Assembly: GCA_030280995.1 (NCBI GenBank)
Contig: JASXTE010000001.1
Location: forward strand, 30,784,606 to 30,848,605
Direction: 5' to 3'
Length of the DNA stretch: 64,000 nucleotides
DNA from: Hemileia vastatrix
Taxonomy: Eukaryota > Basidiomycota > Pucciniomycetes > Pucciniales > Zaghouaniaceae
Shown: piece after piece, positions 21,050 to 33,091 of the stretch
Layout of the letters: each line of letters starts with the position of its first letter
Position numbering within the stretch: the first letter of the stretch is position 1
The notes under the pieces: generated by a model
What the model saw: only the letters and a program-made list of their open reading frames with translations
Told to the model about the DNA's origin: nothing
The model's database searches: none
Program-made: the position numbers and the translations under genes

Positions 21050-23039
21050 ATGTCCAGTAGTTTTGCTGACAGCATAGATAACTTACATGTGGATGGAATT
21101 GAAGTGGATGTTGACACCGAATCTGTAGGTTCTTCTAAATTAACTTACAAAAATTATTCAGCTGACAAAAGACCTTCACGACATGGAAATGGCAGGAGAA
21201 GTGGCAAACCCCCCTCACCAAACACCTCTGAAAGAAGCAAAACCTCAAATAAATTAGGAGAATCCACTAAAGGGTATAAGAATAAAAAAGATACCTCTGA
21301 CTCAACAAATAAACAACCTTTCCAGTCACATAAAAGAACTGAAGGCAGAAAGTATGAAATACAAGGCAAGAGTAGACACACTCTGGCAACAGATGCAGGA
21401 GTTATTAAATCACAAACAGGTTCAACCTCCTCCTTTCCCAGCCTCTCAGTCTCAGTCTCCGCCTCAACCTCAGCCTCATCAGGCACCCAGCTCCTTCACT
21501 CAAAATCAAAGCACTCCGCAAGTGGAGCAGTGGAAATGGAATTACTTGATGAACCATTACCAACAGAATGTTCAGCAACCAACAGTTCAACACCCTGGCC
21601 CATCCAGGACACTAACCTACCATACATCTCCTCAGCCCCATCCTTATCAGGGAGGCAGAAGAAAGAAGGCACAGGGGAAATTTCCTCCCTTGCCATGGTA
21701 AGTAATTTGTTTGATAAACATGTTGGTATGTATAATAACACATCTTCTTCAACAGGTAATATTATTGAAAATGGTGAAAGAACAGTTAAACCTGTTAAAA
21801 GACAGCTTCCTGTAACTAGTAGCCCTATTGATGTAATTAGCAAATTGTCATTTGATGAACCTTTACATTTAACTTCTACTTCTTTAATTAATCCTTCTCT
21901 TGCAATAAAGAATGATTCTGTTCCTGCTGAAGTCTATACCTTAATTGAGAAAACTTCTGAGGAAATATTGAAAGATACCCTTGATTTTAATGTTGTGAAA
22001 GACAAACATTTGAGAGATGTGTTAATCCATGAAAATGATAGATTAAATAATTTGCACTTGCAATGTAAAGTGAGTTCCTCTGTACAGGATACAGCTTATT
22101 TTAAAATCAAAGAAACTTTGAATATTGTTCTTAGCCAACAGAAACAAATAAGAAGTGACCATAGAGCTATCTCAGATAAGAATATCAATCTGCATAGAAC
22201 CTTGAGTCAATTAAAAACCCTTATTAAGGAAAATTATTCATTGAAAAGTGAAATTAAGTCTCTTTACAATGAGTTGAAAAAGCTAAAAAATGATTTCCAT
22301 GCACTAAGTACCAAACACACAGTTTTTGAGGACAGAAATGTTTAATCCCTTGAAAAAATGAATGGCCAGATGTCTGAAATTCCAAGGATAAGAAACTATG
22401 TGTCTGACCTACAGGAAAAAATTTCAGCCTCAACCATCAATCATTATGGTGTAGATGAAAGTGCTGCCCATAATCTGCATGAAAATAAAGGAAAGGAACC
22501 TGAACAGAGCATCTCTTTTCTTCCCGATATTTCAGCCATTAAACAAACTGACAATGAGTCTGTAAAATCTTTCGCTACTAGCAAAAAATCTTTTTAAGGT
22601 CATAAACCAGCTGGTTCTGTAAAAAATGAAATTTCTGAACACCTGGCTAAAATTCAAGAATTATTAATGTTACATAATTCAAACCAAAGGATGGAACATC
22701 CCAGTAGCCATAAAACTTGGCCCAAACTGGATCAATATCCCACTTTTGATGGTGACTCTTAATCTGACAGGCAACACTTTGTTCAGAGAATTGATAATCT
22801 GAAAAAATCTAATATATTCCAGATGAAGAAATTGTCTCTAAATTAATTTCTTTATTTTCCAATTTAGCTTTAATGTGGTATGAATCTGTCTTACTGGAAA
22901 ATCAACATTATACTTGGAAAGAGTGGAAAACCTTGATTGAAAATCAATTTGGTGGTTCCAAATTCAGGCTTGCCAAGCAGAGATTATATGAGAATGCTAA
23001 ATATGCATCCTCCTCTCCTGAAAACCTATTGTTTTTCTT
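21050..23039 (+). pseudogene. Gypsy-C2 Gag
   Basis: The start is the ATG at 21050 (MSSSFADSIDNLHVD), 5 nt after a TTCACAG that looks like a 3' splice site. The N-terminal 215 residues are Ser/Thr/Lys-rich and overlap a +1-frame ORF. The MVSNLFDKHVG block, SPIDVISKLSFDEPLHL and a coiled coil (FKIKETLNIVLSQQ...KSLYNELKKLKND) follow. Stops occur at 22343-22345 and 22595-22597, and a frame change comes before the Gag core at about 22730-23040 (YPTFDGDS, then a stop). Confidence 0.8.
21257..21701 (+). pseudogene. Gypsy-C2 remnant of the overlapping +1 ORF
   Basis: The +1 frame is open from a TAG near 21254 to the TAA at 21699-21701. It encodes the same motif order as in Gypsy-C1 and C3: IRIKKIPLTQQINNLSSHIK, a heptad region VDTLWQQMQELL, a Pro/Gln-rich part, WKWNYLMNHYQQNVQ and GRRKK before PLPW. 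The TAG replaces a Gln codon of the sister copies, so this copy is broken at the N-terminal side. The terminal ATGGTAA overlap (ATG 21695-21697) is kept. Confidence 0.6.
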
Positions 23040-26000
23040 ATGAAAATTACAAAAATTCTTAGATCCATGGATCTTAAAATGGATTATGATATTTGGAGAG
23101 ATACAATTCTCTATAAATTACCAAATTCTCTGAGAGATTTGATTGTGGCAAGGAATGTGCATGTGAGAGCAAATTTGTCTTTTATTAATATCTGTAATCA
23201 TGTCTTACTAAATAATAGATATGAACCAAGGAATTATCCTGTTAAATCTTTTCATGACCAGCAAAAGCCTTCCACAAAACATCCAGACAAAACTGGTAAA
23301 CCTTCTGCCCTAGTTGCACCAAAGAAATATGCAACAAAAACTTGTTTTAAATGTAAAAAACCATGGAAAAAAGGACATATTTGTGACAAAAAAATTCATC
23401 TTGTTGAACAATCTGAGGAATCTGAAAATACTCAAGCTGATCTTGAGGATTCCTCCAGTGACTGTAATAGCAATATTTCTTATGACCATGAGTCCTCTCA
23501 GAAAGTTCTGGTTTTAGAGAAAGATATCCAATATTTAGATAATTGGTCTGATAATTGTGATATTGACTTATCTTCTGTAGAAAATGCTGAAGTAATTAGA
23601 GATATTACTGACAGTTCCATTTTAATATCACCTTTGAGAGCTTCAGTTATCATTAATGGTAAAAATGTTGAGGTTTTTCTTTACTCTGGTGCTGGAGGAA
23701 GTGTAGTGTCTGAAAAAGCACTTGCTTCTGTAGATAAGGTTTATCAATGCAAATTATTACCTATAACATCGGAAAAATGGAAAGGTTATGGTTCTGATTT
23801 TTGTTCCATTGGAAAATACAAAACCACTGTATTCTTAAAATATAATGGTGGTTTTTTCAGAGCTATTTGTGAATTTGTTATGATTAAAAACGACAATTTA
23901 AGCAATTAGTTTATCATTGGAAATGATATTTTAACCATGTTTGGCATTAAATTGGATCCTGAAAACAATTGTTTTACTTTGGGAATGAATGAGAAAAGAA
24001 AATTTAAAATTTCTTCTTCTAAAAAGCATTCTGCACCCTTAGTAAAATCTTGTCATTCTATGATCCAATTTAGAGGTAGACAAACAGAGAAAATGAATTT
24101 ATTATTGTCTGAAATTGAAACAGCTTCATTTGGTGATCAATTAACTGATGACCAAAAAGATTCAATAGTAGCCTTAATTACATCTTTCCCAATGGCTTTC
24201 ACTCATGGTTCCCATGTGTTAGGCTTGGTTAAAGATGAAATGGAAATTTCACTATCCTGCAATTTGAATGAAATACCTCCTAGCCTAAAGGAAAAACCTT
24301 ACCTTGATTCTCCCACAAAGGGAAAAGATATAGAAGATAATATCTCAACTTTATTGAGCATGAATATTATTGAAAAAGTAGATGTTACAGCAAAATATTG
24401 TGTCATCTCTTCAGTTTTAATCTTGTATGAAAAAGATAAAGCTAGACTTTGTGGAGATTATAGAGCATTAAATACTTATACTGTGGATGATATTTACCCA
24501 TTTCCCTGATTTAGCTCTATACATGCTACCTTACAAGGTGCTAAATTCATAAGCTGTTTGGATGGTAATAAAGGTTATCATAAAATACCTTTTGAACAGT
24601 CTTACCAAACTTTTTTGCTAATTGCAACCTATATGGGAATTTACAAATATGTTAGGATGCCTTTTGGACCTAAAAATGCCCCTTCAGTATTCCAAAAAGT
24701 AATGGATAACACATTTCATCAGGAAATAATTGAAGGTAGGTTAATGGTTTATATTGATGACATCATAGTTTTTTCTATAATATTTGATGAACATATACAA
24801 CACTTGAATAGATTCTTCCAAAAAATGGATGAAATTAACATGACTTTATCCTTAAAAAAGTGTAAATTTGGGTTTCAATCCTTGAAAGTCCAGGGTCATG
24901 TTGTGCCTGGCTTACAGATCTGTGTAGACCAAGGAAAAGTTTCTGCTATCCAAAATGTGTCAGCACCAACTTCTGTAAAAGAAATACAGAGTTTTTTGGG
25001 AATGTGTGGCTACTATAGACAATACATAAAAAGTTATCAAGTCATAGTGTTACCACTTACCAAACTAACAAGAAAAGATGTGGCTTATATATGGGATGAG
25101 GACAGTCAAAGAGCTTTTGATACATTAAAAAGATGTTTAATGTCAGCTCCAATCCTTGCCCTTCCAGATTTTAATAAGCCTTTTGTTCTTTATACAGATG
25201 CAAGTTTTATTGAACTTGGAGCTGCTCTTCATCAAAAACAAATCATTAACAAAAAAGTTTCAGAAGTAGTAATTTGTTATATTTAAAGAAACTTAAGAAA
25301 AAGTGATTAGAAATATGGTACCACTCAATTAGAGTGCTTAGCAGTTGTATGGGCTTTAGAAAAGCTTCATTATTATTCAGATGATCAAAAGTTTGAATTA
25401 GTTACTGATTGCAGTGCTGTGAAATCCCTCTTAAACTTGAAATCACCAAATAGACATATGTTTAGATGGCAACTAGCTGTTCAAGAATACAGAGGTAGAA
25501 TGACTATTATCCACAGGGCTGGAAGTGTTCATTCAAATGTTGATATGTTGTTCAGATTACCTCTTCCAAATGATGTATCCAATCCAGCCTATGTACCTGA
25601 AGATGATACAGTACATATACATGGTATATACATTGTTGATATGGAAGAGGAACTGTTACTATTAATTCTGGATTCATATGCTCAAGATTCTGATTTGAAT
25701 AAATTGGTTACTATCTTGAATGATGCAAAGAATGCTTCTATCCAAGCATTGATAAAAACTCTTCCTCCAAAGCACCAGAGTGCTTTGAGTAAAATAAAGT
25801 TTTCCATTGAAGATGGTTATATTTACTACAGGAGAAAACTGACCAATGACATTGTTATTCCTCCTTTCATGAAAGAAACCATCTTAAAACTATGTCATGA
25901 TGACATATTATCAGGACAATTTGATCTTGAAAAAATCATTATCAGAATTAAAAACACTTCTTGGTGGGCTAATATGTCTGAAGACACTAAATTGTATGTT

Positions 26001-26367
26001 GAACCTTGTGATTTTTGTCAAAAATATAAAAGATTGACAGGTAAAAAAGCAGGATTGTTACAACATATTGAAGCACCTGATGCTCCTTGGCAAATCATTA
26101 ACATTGATTTTGTCACTGGTCTTCCTGTAGCAGGTAAAGACAGTTATAACTCTTGTTAGGTAATAGTGGATAGATTCACCAAAATGTGCAAATTTATTCC
26201 AACCCACAAAGATGTATCAACAAAAGAATTAGCTTTCTTATGCTATTCTTAGATGTTTAATAATGTTGGAGTTCCAAAAGCCGTTATCTTTGATAGAGAT
26301 CCAAAATTTATGTCTGACTTTTGGACCTCTTTGATGGATATTTGTGGCTGTGATCTAAAATTGTCTA
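23040..26367 (+). pseudogene. Gypsy-C2 knuckle, protease, RT, RNase H and integrase
   Basis: A single frame with stops at 23907-23909, 24507-24509, 25284-25286 and 26157-26159. Two of these are TAG in place of TGG. Motifs in order: CX2CX7HXC (CFKCKKPWKKGHIC), a protease motif LYSGAGG (Asp of DSG replaced by Tyr), ARLCGDYRALNTY, YIDD at 24750-24761, the RNase H motif YTDASF, and integrase H2C2 (CEPCDFCQK variant). The first catalytic Asp (INIDFVTGLP) is intact. The reading ends in integrase at the solo LTR. Confidence 0.83.
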
Positions 26368-27276
26368 TGTAGAAATTTCTGCATCTAATACCTGACCCAT
26401 ATCTTCTCCAGCTCTTTTCCTTCTCTTTCTCCTCATTCTCCAAGCTCATATCCTCTTTTTCTGCTCATTTTGGCGGAGGAATTATTGAGATACAAGCTCA
26501 AACATTGAGTACAACTGTTCTTTCCCACCTGGAGTCATATTTCTTGACCTGGACCTTGAGGACGTGTTTTTTGGACTTGAAATGTCAAACAGTCATTGTG
26601 TGGGAATTGCTCCCTTGACTGTTTTCTCTTATTTCTGTATTCTCCTTGTTTCTGTATTGTAATTGAGTAGTTTCTGTTGGCATCAAGTAGTTTTCTGTTG
26701 TTTTAGATGGTGGACTTTCTCATATAATTAAGCCTCTGCTTTCTGTTTCCATTTTCCCTATCCAAATCTTTTTCTCTCTATTCTCTTTGCTCCTTCCATT
26801 GCTTCCTCCTGTCCCCTGCTTCCCCTTTGGCCATTTCTGACAGTCATTGAACTGTGTGGGGAGAATAGAGTCTTTTGTTCAGGTTCTTTCCTTTCCTTTT
26901 CTGTTTTCTTTTCCACTAATATTTTTCATTCTAACCACAGAAGCTCACAATTGTGTCCCTTATAGTTTTAGCACATGCTTTTTTGTAGTTACTTGTTGTT
27001 GTAAGGTGCACAGTTGCTGATTGACTTGTGTTTAGGTATGTTTTATTCTTGCAATTAATCCAAATATTTTTCTCTCTATTCTCTTTGCTCCCTACATTGC
27101 TTCCTCCTGTCCCCTTCTTCCCCTTTGGCCGCTTCTGACAGTCATTGCACAGTGTGGGGAGAATAGAGTCTTTTGTTCAGTTTTAGCACACACTTTGTTG
27201 TAGTTACTTGTTGTTGTAAGGTGCACAGTTGCTGATTGACCTGTCTTTAGCCTTCCACTGTGCTAAAAATTCTACA
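26368..27276 (+). mobile_element. diverged Copia-H solo LTR in Gypsy-C2 integrase (909 bp)
   Basis: It starts TGTAGAAATTTCTGCATC and ends AAAATTCTACA, with the X-Y-Z-W-X-Z module order. The perfect target duplication is GTCTA (26363-26367 and 27277-27281). Many substitutions relative to the other LTRs mark it as an older insertion or subfamily. Confidence 0.93.
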
Positions 27277-27281
27277 GTCTA

Positions 27282-27377
27282 CAGCTCACCATCCTCAGAC
27301 TGATGGTCTAGCTGAAAGAATGATTCAAACTCTGGAAGATATGATTAGAAGGTATTGTGCCTTTGGTTTAGAATATA
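27282..27377 (+). pseudogene. Gypsy-C2 integrase fragment after the solo LTR
   Basis: A short continuation of the integrase frame (AHHPQTDGLAERMIQTLEDM...CAFGLEY), including the catalytic Glu region. It breaks off into AT-rich LTR sequence at about 27377. The GPF module, chromodomain and PPT are missing. Confidence 0.8.
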
Positions 27378-27695
27378 ATATTATATTTCATAATGAAATG
27401 ATATAAGTATTTTGTTAAATATATATAAAATAGGTATTATATTAATTTCATTATTATATAAACTATATATACATTTAAATTAAGCATAATAAATGTTATA
27501 TTCTATAATTTATTGCGCATTTTTATGTATTTAATAAATATAAATTAATAATTAATTAATTATAAACATATTTTATAATTATAAGTAGAAAATTAGCTTA
27601 TAATATAATTAAATTAGTTGATTAAATTTATATTTTAAATAAAACCTTACATTTGTTATTAAACAATAATATTGGATGCTTTTTTTATTCCTAAT
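27378..27695 (+). repeat. forward gypsy LTR fragment
   Basis: Aligns by eye with the U3 part of the LTR at about 29770-30050: ATATAAGTATTTTGT near the start and GCGCATTTTTATGTATTTAAT further on. It lacks the TGTCAGCC start and stops where a reverse LTR begins. Confidence 0.65.
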
Positions 27696-28671
27696 TGTAA
27701 GCCGGTGGTCTAGATGAAGGAAAAGAAGATGGAGAAAATAGAGAGAAGGAGGAGGAAAAATAGGAAAAAAGGTTGAGGGAAATGAAAAGTTAAATAAAAA
27801 TAATTATTTTAGAAAAATAAGGTGACAAAAATTCCTTGGGTTTGACACAATGGTGAGTCTTATTAAGTTATAATATATTTATTGAAAATAAGTATTAATA
27901 TTTCTGTGCGGCAAACACTGTTATTACTAATAGACTTATTGAAACCTTAGATATTTATATAGAATTTAGATTAGAGTTATAGTACTAATAAAAATAATAA
28001 TAAATGTATTATATTTAAAAAATATGTTTTGAATGGTAAGAGTATAATAAGTGATGCGTTAAAGGGGATTACCCAAGGCCCTTTTATAGACCAGGGGACC
28101 TCTGAAGCTCCACAAATCAGTATATAAAAATAGTAATAGGCTAAAACAAGAATGTAAAAGAATAGAAATGAAATATAGATATTAACAGAAAAACATGAAA
28201 CAATTTACTAAACCCGTGAGTAAGTAACCAATTTTCCCACCATTACCTCCCAAAATAATTAATATAATTAATTAGTTACCAAGTAAGTTTGAAACATGAG
28301 AACAGTGAGTAAAATAACCCAAAACAGATGTTACAGTAAGATGTAAAGGGTTTAATTAAAACAATTAGAATCATTTTCCTGCCAAAATCCATGTAATAAA
28401 TTCAATCCAGTATAAAGCAATTTTAATTAATTTTTTTAACTATTTAATTGATTCAATAATTAGTTTAAATGAAACAAATTATTAATTTAATGATCTTTCT
28501 AATTTAAAGTGAGAATTTTAATACCATATTATTAAATAAGTGTTATAATTTATTTAATAATTTTACTGACACAATTAAGGGTCAAAAAAGCGCCCAATAT
28601 TATTGTTTAATAATGTATGAAAAAGGTTTATTTAATATATAAATTTAATTAATTAATTTAATTACATTATA
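27696..28671 (-). repeat. reverse gypsy LTR, truncated at its U3 start
   Basis: Its 3' end is TGTAAGCCGGTGG on the plus strand, i.e. ...CCACCGGCTTACA on the minus strand. It contains the TATA block (CTTTTATA at 28081-28088 as seen on the plus strand) and the GTGCGGCAAACAC motif near 27906. It ends without GGCTGACA where the next, forward LTR starts, so about 160 bp of its start is missing. Confidence 0.7.
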
Positions 28672-29663
28672 TGTCAGCCAGGCTATCTCAGGAGTCCAGT
28701 AATTTATACAATAAATTACTGTAATCATATAGAGGAATAACTTTATGTAATTACAAAAAATTATTTAAATAAAATTATAATTATTTTGTGAATAAATAAA
28801 ATAAATATTATACTTAATTTTATTATTAAAAAAATTATATTACATAAACAAATATAATATTCTATAATATCATGGCATAATTTGTATGTATGAATAAATT
28901 ATTCAACATTATATTATAAGTGGAAATTTAGTTTACACTGTAATTACAATTTTAATAATAACATTTATATAAACTAAATATAACCTATCATATAATAATA
29001 TCCATCAATATTTGGCGCTTCCTTGACCCTTAATTGTGTCACTAATATTACTAAATTAATTTAATAGTTAATTTACTTAAAATAGTTAACTTACCATTGC
29101 TTATACTGAGTGAAGATTATTTAAAAGCGTAAAAATAATTCCTTTTATTTTAATTATACTTTTTTAGCTATTTGTATTCCCTCTTTAGAATTCTCTCTCA
29201 TAGTTCTTATTTTCCATACTCACGTAGTTATTTGTTATATTAATTTTATTCTTTTTTAGAAATATCTGATGGAAACAAATATTTGCTTAATCACAGATTT
29301 ATTTTAATTGTTTTTTCATTAAATTTTTTAATTATTTCTTTCACTTCATTTTACTTTTAGTAATTATATTTGGAGCGCTCTAGAGGGTCCTCTTGCCTAT
29401 AAAAGGGCTTTAGAAGTCTCTCTGGTAGCTCATAACTTACTATACACTCACTTATCATATTTTAAATATATTTCTTTTATTTATTATTTCCATTAGTTCA
29501 ATACATCTAATTTAAATATTACATAAATAATCATAAGTTGCCTTAAGATTTATAATACTATTATTGAACTTTCACGCTTTGAAAATTTATTATCAATTAT
29601 AATATTTTACAATTTAAGTAAACACTTACAGCTTTGTCAAAATCTCAAACATCTTGTCATCTT
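28672..29663 (+). repeat. forward gypsy LTR, 3'-truncated
   Basis: It starts TGTCAGCCAGGCTATCTC and includes GGCGCTTCCTTGACCC and a TATA box at 29398-29405. It is cut at 29663 by the start of the next LTR and lacks the pyrimidine-rich end. Confidence 0.7.
29398..29405 (+). promoter_or_regulatory. TATA box of truncated gypsy LTR
   Basis: TATAAAAG in the context GCCTATAAAAGGGCTTT, equivalent to the boxes in the other gypsy LTRs. Confidence 0.55.
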
Positions 29664-30801
29664 TGTCAGCCAGGCTATTCCAGGAGCCCAGTAAATGATA
29701 TGTTAACTTATAGGACCTGAAAGAGGGCGTAAGAATTGTATTTAATGTATATAAATTAATATTTTATTGCATAATAAAATTATATAAGTATCTTATTACA
29801 TATAAGTGTTATATTAATTTTATTGTTTATATAAATTTTTATACATTTAAATTAAAAATAATATATTTTATATTCTACAAATAATGGCACATTTTTATGT
29901 ATTTAATAATTATAAATTTATATTTAATTAATTAAAAACATATATTATAATTATAAGTGTAAAATTGACTAATAATATAATTAAATTAATTATTTACATT
30001 TATATATTAAATAACATCTTTCATATAGTATTAAGCAATATTTAATGGCGCTTCTTTTGACCCTTAATTGTGTCAGGAAAAAAAAATTAATTAATTTATA
30101 CTAAATTGAAATTAATTACATATTTTGTTGTGACAAAATATTTTTTGTTTCACTTAAAAATCCTTAAATCAGACTGTACCATCTGTATTGAATTATCTTT
30201 CTCATAGTTCCTATGTCCCAGGCTTGTTTAGTTATTCACTATTTTTACTTGCTGATTTGGGAATTAATTGTGGGAAAATTTGATTCTTAATTGGGGTTTT
30301 TAATTATTTGTTTCATATTTTTCTCTACATTGTTATGTTTTACTTATTCTTTTATATTCTTGTTTCATTCTATTATAATTCTTGTATTTACAAATATAGT
30401 GACACTTCAGAGGACCCATTGCCTATAAAAGGGCCTTGGATAATCCCCTGTAGCCTTATCACTTACTATACACTCCACACTTGAACATATTTTATTATAA
30501 CCAGTTTATTATTATTTTTATTAGTATTACAATTCTAATTTAAATTTTATATAACAAATTAAAGGTTGCATTAGGTCTGATAGTAATTACAGTGCTTGCC
30601 GCGCAGAACCCTTACTTGAAATAATATTATTATTAAATAAAACCTCATTTTGTGTCATCTCTCAACTAAATCGTCATTGCCTCACTTTAAATATATTATT
30701 TCTTTATTACTTTTATTTTTTACATACCTTCAGTGCCTATTCCCCCTTCCTCTTCTTTTCTGTCTCCCTTTTCTTCCCCTCTTCTAGAAGACTGACCAAC
30801 A
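29664..30801 (+). repeat. Gypsy-C4 5' LTR (1138 bp)
   Basis: It starts TGTCAGCCAGGCTATTCC and ends CTGACCAACA. It is the best-preserved LTR of the family here and defines both ends by comparison with 885-2021. Confidence 0.88.
30424..30431 (+). promoter_or_regulatory. TATA box of Gypsy-C4 LTR
   Basis: TATAAAAG in GCCTATAAAAGGGCC, followed about 20 nt later by CCCCTGTAGCC. Likely core promoter for the Gypsy-C transcript. Confidence 0.62.
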
Positions 30802-31459
30802 ACTGGGGGCCTTTCCTAAACGACAACGAACGACAAACGCACGGACCACCTAGCAAAAAAGAAACCTTTGCCACGACCGTGTTTCGAACTTGGGTTCGAT
30901 ATATTAGTTTTATATTATTTTAATTCATATAATATTTTGAAGTGATTTTTCGATCACTATAGTAAGTTCACCTTTGCACATCTCACTCATATTACTATAT
31001 TTTTACTGCAATAACAGTGATTGTGGCTTAATTGCTGATTCACTGAGTGTAAGTGTTCATTTACTATAATTTTTTTTACCTAGTTGACTATTATAGAGTG
31101 TTTAATTCCTCTTAGTCCTAGAAGAAATTAACATTATTATCAATAAAATTTGAATTATTAAATTAATTTTTTTTATTATTAATTTTTGTTCATTTTGGTT
31201 GACTTAAATAGTACTTTTTACTTAGTCCCATATATTGCCATATTTAATTTTGGTAATTTAATTGGTTGAATTAACTTAATTTTTATTCCCAATTTAACTA
31301 TGCAATCCATTTTCTAAATTAACTTTTTATAAATATTACTTTATATTAAAATTTTTTTTTTATATAATTAAATTAATAAAATTTTTTTTTATTTGGAGCA
31401 ATTATTAACTGACTTTTATTAATTTTTCTTTTAAGAAGTTAATTAATTTTCCCACTATT
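30802..31459 (+). other. Gypsy-C4 leader with candidate intron
   Basis: Untranslated leader between LTR and gag ATG. It begins ACTGGGGGCCTTTCC, the probable primer-binding region; the tRNA is not identified. A candidate intron spans 31049-31435: donor GTAAGT, branch-like ACTGAC near 31410, acceptor TTTCTTTTAAG. The equivalent interval in Gypsy-C3 is 37149-37542. Confidence 0.5.
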
Positions 31460-33052
31460 ATGCCCAACAATTTGGCTGAAAAAATGGATAACATGCAAGT
31501 GGATGAAATTGAAATTGATTATGATGCTGATACTATGAGTTCTTCTAAAGTTGAACATAAAAAATCTTATGCTAACAAGAAAAATTCACATAATTCAGGA
31601 TGTGGAAATGACAGGAGAAGTAAACAAATCAAACCCCCTTCCCCCAGCACAACAGAAGGAAGTAAAACCTCCAGTACCTCAAGAAGGTCTTCCAAAAGGA
31701 TTCAAAATAAAAAAGCTTCCTCTGCCCCAACAAATCAGCAATCTGTCCAGTCATATCAAAGAACTGAAGACAGAAAACATGAAATACAAGGCAAAAGTAG
31801 ACACCTTGTGGGATCAAGTTCAGGAACTCAGGAACCAAAATCAGGCCCAGGCTCCTCCTCAGTTGCCTCCCAATCAGCCTCAATTTCAATCTCAACCTTC
31901 ACAGCCACCCAGATCCTCCATCCAAAATCAAAATACTATGGAAGTAGAGCAATGGAAATGGGATTATCTAATGAGTCAATACCAGCAGAATGTGCAACAT
32001 CCTCCTCATCATCAGCCTGGCCCATCCAGAACACCCAATTTCCATCCTCCTCCTCATCCTTACCAACCAAGCAGTGAAGAAGTTTTAGCACAGAGGAAAG
32101 CTAAACACAGGTCAATCAGCAACTGTGCACCTTACAACAACAAGTAACTACAACAAAGTGTGTGCTAAAACTGGACAAAAGACTCTATTCTCCCCACACA
32201 GTGCAAAGACTGTCAGATGCGGCCAAAAAGGAAAGCAGTGGACAGCAAGAAGCAGTGGAAGTGATAAAGAGAATAGAGAGAAAGAGAAAGAAAAAGATTT
32301 GGATTTCATTGCAAAAACAAACATACCTAAACACAGGTTAATCAGCAACTGTGCACCTTACAACAACAAGTAACTACAACAAAGCGTGTGCTAAAACTAT
32401 AAGGGACACAAGTGTGAGTTGCTGTGGTTAGGACTAAAAGAATTAGAGAAAAGATAACAGAAAAGAAAAGGAAAGAACCTGGACAAAAGACTCTATTCTC
32501 CCCACACAGTGCAAAGACTGTCAGATGCGGCCAAAAGGGAAAGCAGTGGAAGGGATAAAGAGAATAGAGAGAAAGGGAAAGAAAAAGATTTGGATGGGGA
32601 AAACGGAAATTGCAAAGAGAGGGCTCATTATATGACAAAGTCCACCATCCAAAACAATAGAAACTAACACGACGTCGACAAAACTACTAAACTACAATAC
32701 AGGAAAAGAGACAGGTTCACATCCAAGGAAAAAGTTCTCAGCCGGGGAAAAGATTCACACTCCAGGAAAAGAAACACGTCCTCGAGGTCCAGAATCAATA
32801 TATTGACTCTGGGTGGGAAAGAAATGTTGTTCTTGATGCTGGAGCTTGTATCTTTGAAGTTCCTCGGCGGAAAAAGTCAGGAAAAGAGGATATGAGCAAG
32901 GAGAATGACTTGAGACAATGGTAAGAAGCTGGAGTAAGGAATGGGTCAGGTATTAGAGGCAGAAATTTCAACAAGCAGGAGAAAAAAGGCCCAAGCACAA
33001 TCCCAAACTCAGTCTCAGGGGAAGTTTCCTCCTCTGCCATGGTAAGTAATTT
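31460..33052 (+). pseudogene. Gypsy-C4 gag N-terminus
   Basis: It starts at an ATG (MPNNLAEKMDNMQVDEIEID), an acidic N-terminus shared with Gypsy-C2 and C3. A Ser/Lys/Pro-rich stretch follows. The frame is broken at 32075 by the solo LTR, resumes at 32979 and reaches the conserved ATG at 33039-33041 before the copia junction. The overlapping +1 ORF is also present: ATG at 31608-31610, open to the LTR, then 32979-33045 ending in TAA at 33043-33045. Confidence 0.8.
32075..32973 (-). mobile_element. Copia-H solo LTR in Gypsy-C4 gag (899 bp)
   Basis: A reverse-oriented complete LTR (TGAAGAAGTTTT...AATTTCAACA on the plus strand) with perfect target duplication AGCAG at 32070-32074 and 32974-32978. 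Confidence 0.95.
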
Positions 33053-33091
33053 GGTCAAGTATTAGAGGCAGAAATTTCAACACCCCCCCCC

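Larger units (their letters stand above)
20918..27377 (+). mobile_element. Gypsy-C2, old chromovirus copy without LTRs
   Basis: It begins in leader sequence similar to Gypsy-C3 just upstream of gag and runs through gag, protease, RT, RNase H and integrase. It stops in mid-integrase at about 27377, where gypsy LTR fragments begin. A Copia-H solo LTR is inserted at 26368-27276. It has more stops than the other copies. No flanking LTR of its own is recognisable. Confidence 0.85.
29664..33052 (+). mobile_element. Gypsy-C4, 5' LTR plus leader plus start of gag
   Basis: A complete 5' LTR (29664-30801), a 658-nt leader and the first ~530 coding bases of gag. A solo LTR is inserted at 32075-32973. 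The element ends in the gag frame at about 33052, where a Copia-H B LTR remnant joins through a GGT microhomology. Everything downstream of gag is missing. Confidence 0.87.

Noticed and set aside
21050..26367. RIP-type hypermutation of Gypsy-C2
   Set aside because: A few TGG-to-TAG changes fit CpA-to-TpA, but CAA, CAG and CGA codons are largely intact and other stops come from transversions.
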